DNA from: Bacteroidales bacterium
GTDB lineage: Bacteria > Bacteroidota > Bacteroidia > Bacteroidales > UBA3663
Length of the DNA: 6,639 nucleotides
Direction: 5' to 3'
Assembly (NCBI GenBank): GCA_016293065.1
Contig: JAEDEY010000101.1
Span: forward strand, 1-6,639
The position numbers were made by a program, and so were the translations under genes. The notes below the pieces were generated by a model. It saw only the letters and a program-made list of their open reading frames with translations, was not told where the DNA came from and ran no database searches. Shown here in pieces: positions 5,498 through 6,639 of this stretch (position 1 is the first letter of the stretch; each line of letters starts with the position of its first letter).

Positions 5498-6639
5498 ATG
5501 AGAAATTTTCTGTTTTTAGCTTTGACTCTGCTTTCGGCTTCGGCAATGGCACAGATCACCGACCGCGAGTTGCCAGCCGAATGGGAGAACCTCGTGAAAG
5601 GCGCACGTCACATGGATCGATTCCTGCCTATGGAAGGCCGTGTGATGAGTGCCGATGTATGGGGCTGCCAGGATGTAAAACCCCGACTTGTAGATAATGG
5701 CATCGAACAGGAAGGGGTGTCGTTCTGGGGCGGTAACATCATCAAGGGCGAAGATGGGCTATACCATCTGTTTGTGTGCGGTTGGCCCGAGAACTCCCCC
5801 CGCGGACATATGTTCTGGTCGAAATCGACAGTCTTCCATGCCACGAGCGAGAACTCTTATGGACCGTTCAAAGTGGTCAGTTCGATTGGCAAGGGACATA
5901 ATCCCGAGGCATATCGCCTTGCCGACGGACGATGGCTGGTCTATACCATCGACGGCTACTATCATGCCACCGACCCTAATGGCATCTGGTGGTTCAGCAA
6001 GTTCAATTTCGACAATCGCGACCGCAAGATCATCGAAGGCTTGTCGAACCTCACCTTTGCCCGTCGTCAGGACGGCTCGATGCTTATGGTGTGCCGCGGT
6101 GGTGGCGTGTGGATCAGTCGCGATGGAGTCAACGACGACTGGCATCAGATCTCGGACGGAAGGGTTTATCCTGCCGTGAAGGGTGAGTTTGAAGACCCTG
6201 TGGTGTGGCGCGACAGTGTGCAGTATCACCTCATTGTCAACGACTGGCTCGGACGCATTGCATGGTATGAGCGTTCGAAAGACGGATTGAACTGGATTGT
6301 GGAGCCAGGTGAGGCATATACCATCAACTTCACTGCACACAAGGACGGATCGGTCGAGAAATGGTTCAAATACGAGCGACCGAAGGTGCTGCAGGATGAA
6401 TACGGACGAGTAGTGCAGATGAACTTCGCAGTAATCGACACCATCAAATGGGAAGACTTGCCAAACGACCATCACAGTTCGAAGAACGTGTGCATACCGA
6501 TGAACAAGGGACTGCTCATCTCGGTGCTCAATACCTCAAAAGTGACCACTAAGACCAAGGCAATAGAAGTGCTGGTGCGCTCGGAAGAAGGGTTCGATGC
6601 ACAGAACGACCTCGACATCGAGTCGCTTCGCTTTGGCTC
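5498..6639 (+). CDS. Secreted beta-propeller glycoside hydrolase-like protein (3' end cut by window)
   Basis: The frame is open from ATG 5498 to the window edge: 380 complete codons, no stop. The N terminus is a type I signal peptide with likely cleavage after ASAMA (Ala18/Gln19), so it is exported to the periplasm or beyond. The rest reads as repeating beta-blades with Trp- and Tyr-rich strands, such as DGLYHLFVCGW (86-96), DGRWLVYTIDG (143-153), FEDPVVW (231-237) and YERPKVLQDEYG (292-303). These resemble the five-bladed propellers of GH43, GH32 and GH117 enzymes. Residues beyond about 340 look like the start of a beta-sandwich domain. At the two places where GH43 enzymes have catalytic or supporting Asp, this protein reads WGGN (77-80) and GHNPE (133-137); Glu232 in FEDP could be the general acid. 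It lies 7 bases after the GH3 stop, so the two are surely co-transcribed. I cannot name the exact family, and the hydrolase role is inferred from fold-like patterns and context. Confidence 0.8.
   Translation, partial: MRNFLFLALTLLSASAMAQITDRELPAEWENLVKGARHMDRFLPMEGRVMSADVWGCQDVKPRLVDNGIEQEGVSFWGGNIIKGEDGLYHLFVCGWPENSPRGHMFWSKSTVFHATSENSYGPFKVVSSIGKGHNPEAYRLADGRWLVYTIDGYYHATDPNGIWWFSKFNFDNRDRKIIEGLSNLTFARRQDGSMLMVCRGGGVWISRDGVNDDWHQISDGRVYPAVKGEFEDPVVWRDSVQYHLIVNDWLGRIAWYERSKDGLNWIVEPGEAYTINFTAHKDGSVEKWFKYERPKVLQDEYGRVVQMNFAVIDTIKWEDLPNDHHSSKNVCIPMNKGLLISVLNTSKVTTKTKAIEVLVRSEEGFDAQNDLDIESLRFG

Noticed and set aside
5759..6475. A 238-codon minus-strand open frame opposite the propeller gene.
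   Set aside because: The plus frame has a signal peptide, blade motifs and operon spacing; the minus frame has none.
1..6639. Search for CRISPR arrays, tRNA or rRNA genes, insertion sequences and phage or defence genes.
   Set aside because: Reading by eye showed no regular spaced repeats, no RNA gene signatures, no transposase or integrase motifs; the coding content is accounted for by the listed genes.

Overview
The window looks like chromosomal DNA from a Bacteroidales bacterium, most likely Prevotella-like. Two upstream regions carry the Bacteroidetes-type promoter signature (TTTG, 20 bases, TAnnTTTG). Two enzymes have lipoprotein signal peptides, start codons lack Shine-Dalgarno sequences, and the gene content is that of a polysaccharide-degradation neighbourhood. 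The taxonomic call is inference; no RNA gene or marker gene is present.

Layout. Positions 1-67 hold the probable 3' end of a plus-strand gene, followed by a strong hairpin (89-127) that can end transcription from both sides. Next come two minus-strand genes. The first (142-1992) is a lipoprotein esterase of the carbohydrate esterase family 1 / Fes-EstD type, with two E-set (CBM48-like) modules and a second, truncated hydrolase domain. The second (2134-2982) is a patatin-like phospholipase. A compact divergent promoter region (about 2983-3114) separates them from two plus-strand genes: a GH3 beta-glycosidase lipoprotein (3115-5490) and, 7 bases later, a secreted beta-propeller protein resembling glycoside hydrolases (5498 to the window end, 3' truncated).

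Working together. The esterase could remove feruloyl or acetyl groups from plant polysaccharide. The GH3 enzyme, with a xylosidase-like Glu in its substrate loop, would release terminal sugars, and the propeller protein might act on side chains. This suggests hemicellulose (xylan-like) use, but no SusC/SusD pair, regulator or endo-acting enzyme lies in the window, so the substrate is inferred. The patatin gene is the odd member; its promoter is placed back to back with the GH3 promoter.

No mobile element, CRISPR array, tRNA or rRNA was seen. The most notable points are the exactly symmetric divergent promoter pair, the duplicated and decayed second half of the esterase, a non-ATG start for the patatin gene, and a propeller protein whose expected catalytic Asp positions read as Asn. 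I found no evidence for a wholly new biological system.
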